Of a stretch of 64,000 bases of DNA, positions 37,332-51,535 are shown piece after piece. Every line of letters starts with the position of its first letter. The stretch's first letter is position 1. The notes beneath the pieces are model-generated. The model was not told the DNA's origin and did not search any database. It saw only the letters and a list, made by a program, of their open reading frames with translations. The stretch spans positions 13,480,170-13,544,169 of the forward strand of contig NC_084597.1 in the NCBI RefSeq assembly GCF_033807715.1, written 5' to 3'. The DNA comes from Cololabis saira (lineage: Eukaryota; Chordata; Actinopteri; Beloniformes; Belonidae). Both the position numbers and the translations under genes were made by a program.

Positions 37332-39893
37332 TGTCCCAGAAAAATCAACAATATTGTCCGCGGGACGTGTATGACTCTATAGTGCTTGCCTCATGAAACA
37401 CTGGAGCCATGTGGAGGCTGAGTGACTAACACATTTCCCTGTTGTCAGCTGGCGTTTTTGCTAAGGAACTTAGCAAGTCGGGCCTGTCAGCTCAAATCAG
37501 TGTCCCTTTTAAACATGAAGCACACTTCTCTTGCTTGCTAACAGCTATTAGTATCAGGACACAAGCATCCATCATGTCACAGAAAGCAAGGCGAGTATGG
37601 GTGCAAATCAGCTGAAATGGAAGATGGTTTGCTTGGAGACTCAACTGAGAAAAAAAGCTGTTTCAAGCAGGTGTGGCATACTGGAAAAGTAATGTCATAT
37701 TTGTGAAGTCTAGGATATCAATGTCCAGTGGAAGTAATTTACTTTATATGTGTTACTGTTAATTCATATTATTTCAAGGTTAAATAATTATTTACCTGAA
37801 TATATGTATATTTTGGAGATTGGATATGTCTGTAAAAAAAAAACACTGTCTCTTCAAGAGGCAAGGCAAAAAAAAAGTATGTGCTTGTGTTGAACTGTGC
37901 AATTTTCTTTCATTAAAAGTTGCAAAAACGAAGATGGACGTGTTTTTGGCAGTTCATTTTGAGGGTGCAACACAGGGACGTAACGTAGCTTAGCAATAAA
38001 ACTCAATATTAAGTTAGCAGCTTCTATAAAAGGAGCCATAGGCCTATTTGATTTTTTTTTTTTTAACTCTAGAAAGCATGAATTTGGTTTATAATTAAGT
38101 GACTATAAACTCCAAACTCAGAAATACAATTCATGCGTCATGCTACAGCTGTTGTACAGAAATAAACCGAGCTGAAAAGACCTGGTTGAAAACTGTTGAA
38201 AACTGCATCTTTGTACTGATTTTCTTCTGTGTTTAGACAGTGATTAGTTTTGTTTCTTTGTTTTGTTTTTTAAAACTAGTGAAGCTTATTGTGATGGGAC
38301 TAAAATAAAGAGACATTTTAAGTTTTTTGGGGGGGCTGCATGCGTGTTGCTCCTACGTGCTGGTATTAAAGCTTTAGCTAATTATAATATAATGGGCAGA
38401 ATTTAATGAGTTATTGCAAACTTGTAAGCAAACATTTGCTTTATCACACTTGAGACAATTATATCATTAATTTACTTTTGTTTTGAGGTGTGTGAGCAGA
38501 CAAATGCTTGTTACCTTGCAGCTGCTAAGCATTAAACCTCATTAAGTAAATTGCTATCACAGTTATTGGGCAAAAGTACAATACATAGAGAAATGCGGGG
38601 TGGCCTCCTCAGTCAAATTTCATGCCGCCTCGGCCCTCTGAGAACATTACAACTGTCAGTTTTTTTTTTACAGACATTTCTGGGATAAAAGACTTCATTA
38701 AACCAAAAAAGACAACAAATTGCAACTACGAGCAAACATAATTAATCAAATATAAGAGAATGTTAAATCGTATTACTTTAAAAAAAATATGGTTAATTTA
38801 TCAGAAATGCAAGTCACAAGATGCCTGTCAAGGAGAGACTCAAAGAAAATCAGAGTGACAGAGAAGAGTCAAGGCAAGAGTAGTGTACCGATTAAATTGC
38901 ATTAAAACTGAAGTTTAGGCAACATGACTTTAATATTTTATTCATTTCCAGATGTTACAAAGAAAACACTTAACGAGCGCCTGAGTGGTTAAAGACACGC
39001 AGCTGCTTCATATGTGAGGAGGACGGGATTTGCGACATACACCAAAAGCATCAAGGCTGAGATGCTCATAATCTGGATGTACATGAGGAATATTATCGTT
39101 AAAAATCATGAAAGCTACTGGCTGTGTTATGTATCTTGAAAAAGTTACAACACGTGAACATTATCATTTTATTAATGTTTTTAGATGTCCCAGTAAATGT
39201 TTATTACCTTGCACCAGACTAGCTGCTAACAGTATGCTACATTTTTTTTTTAAAGCAGGATATTGAAAATTTGAAAACAAACAGTTGCACATAAAATAGT
39301 TTCACAGCAATATTATCATTCATTTAGAGTTTGTGTATTAGTAAATGTTAGTCACCTGCACCATGCTGGCTGATGTCATTATAAGGTTGCTTGCGGACAC
39401 TTGGGATAGAAGCATGGAAATAATTTCATCCATGAGCCTGAGTTTGTGTCCTATTAAGTAAGTTAGCCGTTGTATGGTCTCCACTTTTAGCTCTGTTTGT
39501 CTCTGCAAACTCAACAACAAACAATGTTTTGTAACTTAATACCTCAGCATGCTTACCCACTCGAGTTTAATTGTACTTTGGCTGATGCAACGATGCAACA
39601 AATAAGCAGTAGTGCCTTTGTATAAGAAAATAGAAATAATTGCACTTAATTGTGCTATAAAATCAATTGAACCAAAACAGATTAAACCAGGCAGCTAAAC
39701 AACAACCTTGCAGTCTTTACAGACTCTCAAACTGAGGGAGTAGCATATTTTAATTGAAAAACCCCTTCAACAGTATCATATTATTTTCATATTCCATATT
39801 AGAGATGTTGTGATGTAATTTTGTACTATATGCAGGTTAAAAACGGAAAGATCACCGGCCAATGTCAGTTAAAAAGTTGTTGTTTTTTGGTCC
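37332..39893. other. Intron, no gene seen
   Basis: 2.5 kb of A/T-rich sequence. ACCTTGCA-containing blocks near 38512, 39209 and 39352 resemble each other loosely, perhaps an old repeat. No coding or RNA gene signature. Confidence 0.5.
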
Positions 39894-39897
39894 TTAA

Positions 39898-41107
39898 AGG
39901 GGACATATTATGAAAAACACGTTTTTTCTTGTTTTAACATATATAAAGTGGTCTCCCCTCACCCTGCCAGCACAGGGGAGACAAAAATACCATGAATTTC
40001 TGCAAGCTTTCTGACCCCCCCGCCTTACAGAATCCCCCCAGTGTCACGTGATTTTTTTTGAGCCGATGAGAATCTGCGCCTATGGTGACGTCACCCGAGG
40101 CGCAGAGGTTCGGCCTCCGCTGCTGAAACCACGCCCCACAACCAGCTGTCTCCGCCGGCTCGAGCGTCCGCCATTATTCAGCAGCGGTGGCTGTTTGAAC
40201 AGCGAGGGAGAGTAGAAATGAGATTTTGCATCGACATTTACCCTCATAAAAGGATCAGTTCCCACAGCATGGACCTGGTAACTGCACACGAGTCAGCGGT
40301 AAGTTCCTTTTTTTTTTTTTGTTATTTATATTTGTATGATCTTTGCATGGGCTAAGTATTTAGCTTAGCTCCGGAGCACCGGAGCTGCATACGGAGCTGC
40401 GGGGGCTGCTCACGGACCGGACCGTCGAGGAGCCCGGGCTCGGGGCTCTATTAGTACCGTAATACATTTTTCTTCTGTGGTTTCAGATCTTTCAAGCACC
40501 TGGAGCTGTTCACATTCAGAAAACGCGCGGTCCTTCCTTGAGCCAGCAATAGTGCATACATTTTATTTATATATTTTAACAATAAAGTTGCCATCTGTGA
40601 AAATTCAGTGTTGTGATTTCTTTACAGTTAACATGATTCATTTGTCTTGTAACATAAGAAGTGAAATGATGAGGAATCGGAGTAAATAACTGTGGTGTAA
40701 CTGTTTAGAATTAAATTCAATCTTCCTATTTGAAAACGAGGTGACTAAAGGATGATTTATGGTTCCGCGTTACACCAACGCAGAGCCTACGGCGTAGGGT
40801 ACGCGTCGATTTAACGCAGAACCGTGGACACGCTTTGCTACGCAGCCGCTGCTCTTCTCCCCAGAGCGACGCTTTGTCTCCTCCCCTGCTACACGTCATT
40901 CAAGCAGCCAATCAGCACAGAGCCTCATTATCATAGCCCCCCCCGCCCTGAAAATGAAGCACAGAAAAAGGCTTTAGAAGCGGAAAAAATAAAAACATGG
41001 CCCAGAGACTGAATTTCTGACTTATGTAGAAAGAACAAGCTTTAGCTTGTTTTTAAGACATTCAAGGCCTGTTTAAAATATACATTAAATGCCATAATAT
41101 GTCCCCT
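39898..41107 (+). mobile_element. piggyBac-like non-autonomous element, copy 2
   Basis: The inverted ends AGGGGACATATTATG and CATAATATGTCCCCT lie between TTAA (39894-39897 and 41108-41111). The 1210-bp interior shares blocks with copy 1, including GTTACAAGACAAATGAAT (seen inverted here) and the palindromic MITE. No transposase reading frame. Confidence 0.85.
40749..40826. mobile_element. Palindromic Harbinger-like MITE inside piggyBac-like copy 2
   Basis: AGGATGATTTATGGTTCCGC to GATTTAACGCAGAACCG, with the CCTACGGCGTAGGG centre. The right outer arm is eroded. Confidence 0.65.
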
Positions 41108-41111
41108 TTAA

Positions 41112-41607
41112 AGGCTGAGTTATGGTTCTGCGTCAAAACGACACCGTGCCTACGCCGTAGGGTACGCATCGACGAAGAACACACGCCGTCACTGACGCCA
41201 TCAGTGACGCCATCACTGACGCGGTCACTGACGTGCACCTCCCAAAAATTGTAACTACGTGTCGAGGCAACGCAGACCAAACGCAGACGAGAGGGCTGTG
41301 ATTGGTTCGCTTGGTAGCAACGCATTTCCGATTTCCGGTTTGAAGCAGTCGTGAACTTTCAGTGCTCTTTTCTTCGTGTATGTGTAATTTTTTTTGTTTT
41401 GTTTTTTTTGCACAATAGTTGTCCTTATCTCTTTGATTCACTGTGACCAGAAAAAGTCGGATAAACCATTCAGGAAAAGATCACGAATTAGCGGTCACGG
41501 GGGGTACTGCACCGCGGCGAAATGGAGTGAGGAGAAGTCCGAAGGGTTCACGACGGCATCACGGCAAGTGCACGGCGTCGATTTGACGCAGAACCATAAC
41601 TCAAGCT
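41112..41607 (+). mobile_element. PIF/Harbinger-like non-autonomous element abutting the piggyBac-like copy
   Basis: Inverted ends AGGCTGAGTTATGGTTCTGC (then GTC) and GACGCAGAACCATAACTCAA (then GCT) are flanked by TAA on both sides (41109-41111, 41608-41610). It shares end sequence with the palindromic MITEs and may be their longer parent. The interior contains CACTGACGC-type tandem units at 41190-41235. Confidence 0.8.
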
Positions 41608-41610
41608 TAA

Positions 41611-43617
41611 GTCTGTAGCAGGCAAAGCAGGTGGCACTTCCCACTGGGACTGCCCGTTATCCAGAAAACAATGAGCGTCCAATCCATTCATTCACCGCTG
41701 CCTGCCAAATGCAAAAAAGGTGGAAATAGAGGAGAGAGGGGAATGCTAATGTGCAAAATAAATACCAGTATGAGGAAAACTGAGAATAAAGAAAATTGAA
41801 GTAAGGGTGTGAGGAATGTTGAACCGACAGGAGGAGGCAGAAGGACGGGAGGAGGAAAGAGACAGCTATTTTTATGTACGGACCTCCTGGAAGTTGTGAC
41901 CTTTTTATCCAGCAACAAAAGGCTGCCATGCAACAATTAGGAGAACATTATGTCAGGACCTGTCAGATCAGATTATAAGGTAGCCTGGGTTTTATTTGTT
42001 GTCTATGAAGCTTGTACATGTCCACACTGGCTGTGATGTCTACAAATAAATGTTTTGACATAATTAAAAAGACTGTTAGTGTATAAAACTCTCTTTCAGT
42101 ATGATTTTCATCTGGTGTTTGTAATAGCCTGAATCTCTGCCTGAATCTACGGTGATTAAAGTTTCAGTCTCTAATTATTCAGAACCGAGTCCTGAGAGAG
42201 CTGATTAAAGATAGAATAGCTTCAGAGACGGGAAAAGGAAACATACCATATAAACACAGATACACCGACCGGGACTTAAAAGGGACCTAAAGACGAGGGA
42301 AAACTAAGATGTTGTACTGTGATTTAGAGGAGTTTTCAAAACACATGGGACATGTCATTCTGCCAAAACATGCAAAAATATAAAAGATTCAAATCGTAGG
42401 AACTGCACAATTACACCTATAAAACAAACAAATCATGCACAAGAACATTTTTCCAGGAATGAATTGAGCGCTCGTTATTTGATTTTGAAAATAAAAAAGA
42501 AAACCATACACTCAAAAACATGACTGAAACGCCAGAAAACTACCAGCAACACATCACCTTCCTAATTCAGACCCTAAGGAGCAGATAAACTGCCGAAGAG
42601 GCCTGCAGCCCCCCCTAACGGGAGCTAATAGTTACACAGCGAGACACAGGCAGTATAAGACACTAAAACCACCAACATTTAGTAAGTGTCATTCTTTTGG
42701 CTCCATAAAAAGCCTGCAATCCCCCCAAAAAAAACATTGTGTGTGAGGGCTAAGACGCACCAGACAGGAAACAAACTACCTTTACTTACACCTCAGCGTC
42801 ATGACATGACAGCTCTTTCATAATTTAAAGTTTATGTCAGCATTCTGGTGAAGCAAAATGGGATTTTACAAACTTCATTTGAAGTATGAAATTTTTATAC
42901 TTACTTTGCTTAAGTGCAAGGTGTTTTGAAATATTCAGGCTTTTAATGCACTTGCATTGTTATGTTTTTTTTTTTTCCTTGGATCAAAAAGTGGGACAAA
43001 CAATTAACAACTCTTGACACAAGCTCCACTTTGAGTCCTGAAGTGTCAGGTTCATGAACCTTCAGAAAGATATAAAAATATTTCAAGGAAGAGCTGGAGT
43101 CTGCTGTGACATTTACTGAAACTTATGGTCTTTTAAAAGTTGTTGACATACAGAGGGACATGGGTTTTGCATCGCGTAAGATACTCTCCTAGGAGAGTCG
43201 TGTTAAAACCATAAACTCGGCCTACCATACGGACTGTGACTGTTGCAGTGATACAGGAATGTCGATGGAAGCAGACTGCGAACATTTATTTCAAATATTG
43301 GTCGTCTGCATTTAAGCTGTCAGACTCATCAATCTCCCCAGAAGGCGTAAGACATTTCCATCAGCCTTCTTGTCTGTAATCTCAAATGAAAGTGTCAGAC
43401 AGAATAGTGATGGGTGTTGTTGTGTGCACAAACTGAGGAAGGGAAGCTGGCTCACTGCAATATTTGAGACAAGATTTATGAAAACGAGTTGGCTACTTCA
43501 AAGCAAAGACAAAATTAAAAACTTTACAGGAACCACCCAATGAAAACAAATGGCCAGTGCCAATGTTCAAAAATTGTCCTCAACTGTAATATTCAAATTT
43601 TTCAGGCTATCTCACTT
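41611..43617. other. Intron, no gene seen
   Basis: Unique-looking A/T-rich sequence. Open frames at 41657-41936 on the minus strand lack motifs. Confidence 0.5.
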
Positions 43618-43625
43618 ACATTTTT

Positions 43626-44200
43626 ACGACGGAGTATTAGGGCCAAACTAAGACCAAAAATAAAAAATAAAGTCATAATATGAGAATAAAGTCATAATAT
43701 TAGGAGAATAAAGTCGTAATATTTTGAGAATTAAGTCGTAATATTTCGAGAATAAAGTCGTAATATTAAATATATTATAAATATATAAATAGAACTTCAC
43801 AAGATGCTCAATATTCCTCATTTTAACACAGGGAGAGGATGCTCTTCCTGTTAGAGTTGAATTAATTATATTCTCATAATATTACAACTTTATTCTCATA
43901 ATATTACAACTTTATTCTCATAATATTACGATTTTATTCTCATAAATTACGACTTTATTCTCGTTATATTACGACTTTATTCTCGTAATGTTATGACTTT
44001 ATTCTCGTAATGTTACGACTTTATTCTCGTAATATTACGACTTTATTCTCGTAATATTACGACTTTATTCTATTACGACTTTATTCTCGCAACATTATGA
44101 CTTTATTCTCGTAATGTTACGACTTTATTCTCATATTATGACTTTATTCTCGTAATTTCCATTTTTTTTTCGTCTTAGTTTGGCCCTAATACTCCATCGT
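43626..44200. mobile_element. Foldback transposon with tandem-repeat arms
   Basis: The ends ACGACGGAGTATTAGGGCCA (then AACTAAGAC) and the inverse match over ~29 bp with one mismatch. An 8-bp duplication ACATTTTT/ACATTTTA flanks it. Each arm is an array of ~18-24-bp units (GAATAAAGTCGTAATATT; inverted on the right), so the arms can pair along their length. Confidence 0.82.
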
Positions 44201-44208
44201 ACATTTTA

Positions 44209-44916
44209 AAAGTTTTGAGATTTTTTATTTTTTGTATTTTATTCTGAAAAATAACTTTCTGCTCATATTTTTTGCATCTCCAGATTGGACCTCTAAAGTT
44301 CAAGCACCGATCATCTAAACATCTACCTCTACATGGGTGAGCCCTGGCTTCCTCATACAAAGACCAGTTCAAAAAGAAACATCCCTGTTACCATGGTAGC
44401 GGACTGACAGTGGCATGTGTACCGGTACTTGCTTTAGGGCGTTAACCATTAACAGCAGAGTGAGTGGGGAGTAGGGTCAGCGGGGTCAGGGAGGCCAAAC
44501 AGCTCTGCTGCTCGCCAGAACACAAAGAAGATAGAAGATTTAGGCTGCGTCATCCAGGCAGATTTTGAGCAATTTGGTACCTGGTGCTTCTGAAATGGAA
44601 AAAGTTGGCGAGTTTGCTAGTTTACAATACGCAGTTGGACCATATCAAGTATTTCACTGTGTTAAATGTAACTCAATGGAAGTGGCCGATGTAATTATAT
44701 TTGTTTTACCTCTGCAAGAGTGTGCTTTAAGCAGCACATTCTTCTTTTTTTAATGTGAATACTAATGTTAATAAAATGCCAACCCCAGCCTTTTTTGCTG
44801 ATTGGTTTTAAGACTACACAGCAACACGGGCCTCAACTTTGTTCGGTGTTATAAAGTACCAGGATTATTTCACATATTAAAGTCTATATTTGCCGTGCAT
44901 TTTTGTTTTTTTAATT
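44209..44916. other. Intron, no gene seen
   Basis: About 700 bp without recognised features. Confidence 0.5.
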
Positions 44917-44924
44917 AATGAAAC

Positions 44925-45677
44925 CAGAGGTGGGTAGTAACGAGTTACATTTACTCCGTTACATTTACTTGAGTAAGTTTTGGGAAATGTTGTACTTTTA
45001 GGAGTAGTTTTGAATCACTATACTTTTTACTTTTACTTGAGTAGATTTGTGAAGAAGAAACTGTTACTCTTACTCCGCTACATTAGACTACGTTGATCTG
45101 TTACTTTTCTTTATCCCTTTTATCCGTGTACGCGTCAATCTCATGATATCACTGGGTGATTCTTTGGGGAAAATGTTTGTTTTTGCATGTTTTGTCACAT
45201 TTACACAGGCTCAAACACACACAGAGTTTCTATGAGTTCATGGGCTTGTTCTAGTTCTGCCTGGTTAAAAAGAAAAGTACAAAGGCTTGAAATTTTGTGC
45301 TACTTGTACTTAATTTATTTCTTTATTCTGTTATTCTTTTATTATTTATTAAAGTACTTGAATTTACTTTAAGATTATTTTAATTTAAGTTATTTATTTT
45401 TTATTAATTTTAATTTATTTTATTATTTTATTGATTTAATTTGCCTGAAGATGATTATTTTGTACTTTTGTCTGTTTGAATGGTTGTGTTAAAAAAAATA
45501 AATCAGACGTTACTCAACAGTTACTCAGTACTTGAGTAGTTTTTTCACCAAGTACTTTTTTACTTTTACTCAAGTAATTATTTGGATGACTACTTTTTAC
45601 TTCTACTTGAGTCATATTATTCTGAAGTAACAGTACTTCTACTTGAGTACAGTTTTTGGTTACTCTACCCAGCTCTG
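44925..45677 (+). mobile_element. hAT non-autonomous element, GGTGGGTAGTAACGAG family
   Basis: The ends are CAGAGGTGGGTAGTAACGAG and TTACTCTACCCAGCTCTG, with perfect 8-bp TSD AATGAAAC (44917-44924, 45678-45685). The interior is rich in ACTTGAGTA/TTACTTTTACT motifs typical of this widespread fish family. Confidence 0.9.
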
Positions 45678-45685
45678 AATGAAAC

Positions 45686-46617
45686 AAGAGAATTCTTCTT
45701 CTGGGACCCCTCAACCATGGAGAAAAAAGCCTTAAAATAGGACATAATCAGCAAGCTCTTTCTCCTCCTGCACAACTCAAAATGAAAAGAGGTGTTTGCT
45801 TATCCATTGTTCAGAATATTGAGATCAAAGTCTAGTGATAAGAATCCTACTTTTGATCATATCTGTTCAGGGCCAACATAAATAAACGACCCTATACTGG
45901 GTTGTATAATCCTAAAAACAGACCCCACTGGCCCTGAAAGGTGCATGGCTGCAAGAAACTTCTGCATACAAGACCTACGATGAGCTTGATTCATTTGAGT
46001 GTGAAAGTCCAGCCACAGAAAAATGCAATAATTCAAAATCTGGGAAGAGCTTGTTTTCAGATCTTGTAAGTGGATATTTTTAGAATGAAATGATGAATGG
46101 AAGAGGGGGATTTAGAAACAGCAAGACAAAATGTGGTATAAGAAATCAGGGACAGCCCATCCGACAGTCTTGAAAAGCAGAGGAATGTGAGTGCATTGTG
46201 GGTCACTGAAGCTCCCCGTTGTACTACTGAAGCCATATAGGAGTCCCAAACAGGCCCTATAGATCGTAACCTAGCAACCCCTTCATTATAACAGCAACCT
46301 TTTTGAGAGTTTGCTGGAATTTAACTGTTTTTTTCCCCCCGATCTCTTTGATATCCAGAGAAATGACTGCTTGGAGTAGAGCTGAACTGAGAGACAGAAC
46401 AACTGCTCAACTTGAAATATTTAAAAGAGAAAGAAGAAAAAACTGAAAATCAGCATTTGAATCAAAGTTGTCAGTTTTAATGTATTTTTACATGCACTGA
46501 AAGTCTCTTTTGTCTCTTTTTTTCTTCAGAAGAAAATCCCTCAAGCTGCTGCATCTTACAAAGTCACAGCAGTTTAAAAAAAGGCAATGTTTAATCCCAG
46601 ATGCACAGCTCTTCTCA
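45686..46617. other. Intron, no gene seen
   Basis: About 930 bp, no recognised feature. Confidence 0.5.
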
Positions 46618-46625
46618 CTCTCCGC

Positions 46626-47241
<616 letters not shown>

Positions 47242-47249
47242 CTCTCCGT

Positions 47250-47737
47250 AAGTCATTTTGTTCCCCCCCCCCGGACAACCCTCTCAGCCTCGGTCCCGGA
47301 CGAGGAGGACGGAGTGACTCCCATGAAGGTGGAAACACCCAAACCTCCAGAGTGAACTGGCACATTTCATCATTAGTCAGCAGCTGTGTGTATGAAGGAA
47401 CAATTACCTGCACTGTCTCCATGGACAACGACCTTGGCCTCGATACGAGGGACCGGGGAGTCTGCTTCTCTGTAAACTGACTCATGTGCGCGGACCCAAT
47501 AGGAATTGTGTTAAGAAACAGAGTGTGTGTGCTTGTGTGCCTGACTGCAGCTCCTGCTCGCATGAAAATATTATGGATCGTCCCCTGGTGTGCATCTGCA
47601 GTGTCCCCCTGAGGTGGACACGATGCTGACAGGAAACAGCTCACTTAGCGCCCTGGTTAGTGGAGGCTTTTATGTGACAGCAGGATCTCATGCGAGACTG
47701 CAACTCACTGCAAGGGTATAGAACAACAGTGGCTTTT
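47250..47737. other. Intron, no gene called
   Basis: A 141-codon minus-strand frame (47219-47644) overlaps the end of hAT copy 4 and shows no domain; not treated as a gene. Confidence 0.5.
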
Positions 47738-47745
47738 ACTGCAAT

Positions 47746-48612
<867 letters not shown>

Positions 48613-48620
48613 ACTGCAAT

Positions 48621-49796
48621 ATAAAACCATTTTTAAGGGCCACTTCTGCTGAGTTTTCTTTGTACCTTTCAGGAGCATGTTTAGTCCAGAATTTAGTATT
48701 TACACATACACAACCACCGCTAGCACTGACACCTTCATCGCCTTCTGGGAGCTAGTGCTGCAACTTTTTTTTTTTTTTTTAGATAAATGCCTTTCATAAC
48801 TTACACAGCCAGTCTGTTTACAGTAGCTGACAAAAGAGAGCAGATCAATCATGGCCTGTGTTAATATACTGGACCAGAGGCAGGAAGTAATGAAAGCCCA
48901 GCAGCAAAGCGGGTCACGTGCTCCACTTGACAGAACACAGCGATGTCCTTCAGTCTCAAATTAAAGCAGCGAGATTAAGGATGAAAGTCTGCCACGGACA
49001 GAAAAATGTGCGTCTAAAGGAAGAATTTGGCCACCTTTCGTTAAGTATCAATTATACTTGAAGCACGCTTGTTAGAGGAGGCGGCTTAGCCGCCGGTGCA
49101 GGTCCAGTCAGGCTCTCCTCGGGCGCTGATGCCCTTGGAGTGAGAATGGACCCACGCTTGAATGAGTCAGTGACAGGCCGGTGAAAGGACAGCCGGCCCC
49201 AGAGCGCTGACGGCACTTCCTCAAGGTTAGTCACATGGGGCCATGGAGAAATTCTCACGTTCAACGGCAAGCACAAGAAAAGGAGCCCTAAGTTGTTGTT
49301 TACATACAGTAGCTTCACAACTTGAGGAAAAAAAAAAACATCATACAAAGTAAATTTAGATCATCTTATTATCTCACTCTGCTTTAGATGAAACGGTTCA
49401 TATGGGCTTCGACATGTCTGACAAAAGAGGAAACAAACGGACATGTCCTGACACCAGGAAAGGTAGCAGAAACCAAACAATCATTATGCAGCACAAACAG
49501 ATGAGCGTCATCCAAATCCTCTTTTATCTCGGAACAGGTTCCTCTAAATGAAAAATGTAGATGAACCAAAATCAAAGAAAGTTATGTAAATTGTTGATGG
49601 AAAAGTTCATGCACTTAACACATCCCTAGACACTTATTTACCACAATTACATGACTAGAATTATGTAATTTTGATACTATATAATGTTTAACACGGGAGT
49701 AGTAGCAACCCTTTAGGTGAACTTAAGGACTCAAATAATCAGATATTAGTTTGATTGGAGGACACCCAGTTAGCCCTGCTTTCATTAATCAGTCAT
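48621..49796. other. Intron, no gene seen
   Basis: About 1.2 kb with only a T18 run at 48763-48780. The minus-strand frame at 49052-49348 has no motif. Confidence 0.5.
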
Positions 49797-49799
49797 TAA

Positions 49800-50443
49800 G
49801 GCCCCGTTTACACGGAGCAAAAACGGAGGCGTTTTCATGCGTTTTGGCCGTTCGTTTACACGAAAACGCAGTTCAAAGCCCTCAAAAACGATCATTTCTG
49901 AAAACTCCGGCCAAAGTGGAGATTTTCAAAAACTCAAAAACGTTTTCACGTTTGCGTCTAAACAGAGGAAAACGGAGGAAAACAGAGGAAAACAGAGGAA
50001 AACGGAGATTTAAGCTTCAGAACGTCACATTATGCAACAGAAACTCACCAGCGTCATGTGTGTGACCTGTGTTTACAATACGTTTGGCCACCGTCAATAT
50101 TTTCTTGTATTTTACCTGTTTTATATTCTATATAAAAGACTTATGGTCCCGCGTTATATCGACGCAGAGCCTACGGCGTAGGGTACGCGGCGATGCGCGC
50201 CGTACGGTGTGCGTCGCCGCGTACCCTACGCCGTAGGCTCTGTGTTGGTGTAACGCGGAACCATAAATCAGGCTTAACTGGAAGTTACACGTGTCATTTG
50301 TTGATGTTTTTTCCAGGATTCTGATTGGCTGGCATGACGTTAACAGCGTATTTATACAGGTCCGTGTAAACGAGGATATTTTTGGAAACGTAGAGGGGAA
50401 AATATCCGTTTTTGTAAATACCCGGCTACGTGTAAACGTGGCC
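49800..50443 (+). mobile_element. PIF/Harbinger-like non-autonomous element with a nested MITE
   Basis: The ends GGCCCCGTTTACACG and TACGTGTAAACGTGGCC are flanked by TAA (49797-49799, 50444-50446). The interior has AAAACGGAGG/AAAACAGAGG tandem units (49973-50007), and a 139-bp palindromic MITE is inserted at 50136. Confidence 0.8.
50136..50274. mobile_element. Complete palindromic Harbinger-like MITE
   Basis: It is a nearly perfect ~65-bp inverted repeat: ...CGCAGAGCCTACGGCGTAGG (then GTACGCGGCG) mirrored by CGCCGCGTACCCTACGCCGT (then AGGCTC). TAA follows the right end (50275-50277). It is the most complete copy of the short element seen also at 727, 36950 and 40749. Confidence 0.8.
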
Positions 50444-50875
50444 TAAATCTCTCTCGTCCAGCCTCGCGTGTTGTGATGTTTATTCTGTGCCATGCTTGTT
50501 GCCAACTGGAACACACCCATCACATGTCAATCACAGTTATCAAAATCAGCCATTTCAGCTTGGATTATTTAAGTAATGCTAATGCTATTTCGCATTCATT
50601 CTTTTCAAATTTTTCCAAACATCCTCACTTCAAGAGTTGCTGTTGAAACAACATCTGAAACAAAGACTAGCAGATCCACACCAGAGGAGCTGAACATATG
50701 TAACTCCTGCTGCAAATGTCATTCTATCATTGCATTTGTGCAAAAAGTGAATAAAAAAGGACTGTTTGTGAAGGCATCTCGTCACCATCTTGGGCACCTT
50801 GGTAAAAGTCTGCACCAGTTGATGTGTTTTAAGTACAAACAAGCATGGTAGCAAGTACTTTGTGACAAATGGATC

Positions 50876-51527
50876 TAGGGCTGTTCGATTTTGCCCAAAA
50901 ATAAAATCTCGAATTTTTTCTCTCAAAATCCAAAAATTTTCGATAACGATTATTTTGTGAATTGACAAAAGGCAAAGAAATGATTTCAAATATGCTGTTT
51001 TTTTATTGAACATTTGCCCCATTGGGCTTTAAGTGCAAACTTTGCTCTTATTAAACCAAAAATGAATGAATAAAGTGCAAAACTCTGTAAAATAAGTTGA
51101 AAAAAAGTTTTAAAAAATATAATAAAATATAAAGTTTTATCTCTGAAAAAAAAAAAATCAGCAAATCAGCACTTGCAAACATACAGTAAGTTATATTTCC
51201 AATGAAATAAAACAAGACATTTTCTAATTAAACTAAACTGGGTCTTTGCATGCTAAATAATAATGCAACCCATGAAGGAGGTAGAGGTGTGTAATGTCAG
51301 TCATTACATTTGCAAGTTTTTTGCAAGGAACACGAGCCGGTCTACCGCATCTGGCTTGAGGGATGCCCGGTGACATGTTACAACGCCCCCTCCTACACTA
51401 AAGAGCCTCTCCGATGGGGCACTTATCGCAGGTAGTGAAAAATCGATTTTACGAGTTTCACGTTTTAACATCGTTCTAATTACATAATCGCGGTTACGAT
51501 TTAAAATCGATTAATCGAACAGCCCTA
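50876..51527 (+). mobile_element. hAT non-autonomous element, GGGCTGTTCGATTTT family
   Basis: The ends TAGGGCTGTTCGATTTTGCC and ATTAATCGAACAGCCCTA, with perfect 8-bp TSD AATGGATC (50868-50875, 51528-51535). The element has a short G/C-rich patch near 51320-51430 but no reading frame of note. Confidence 0.92.
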
Positions 51528-51535
51528 AATGGATC

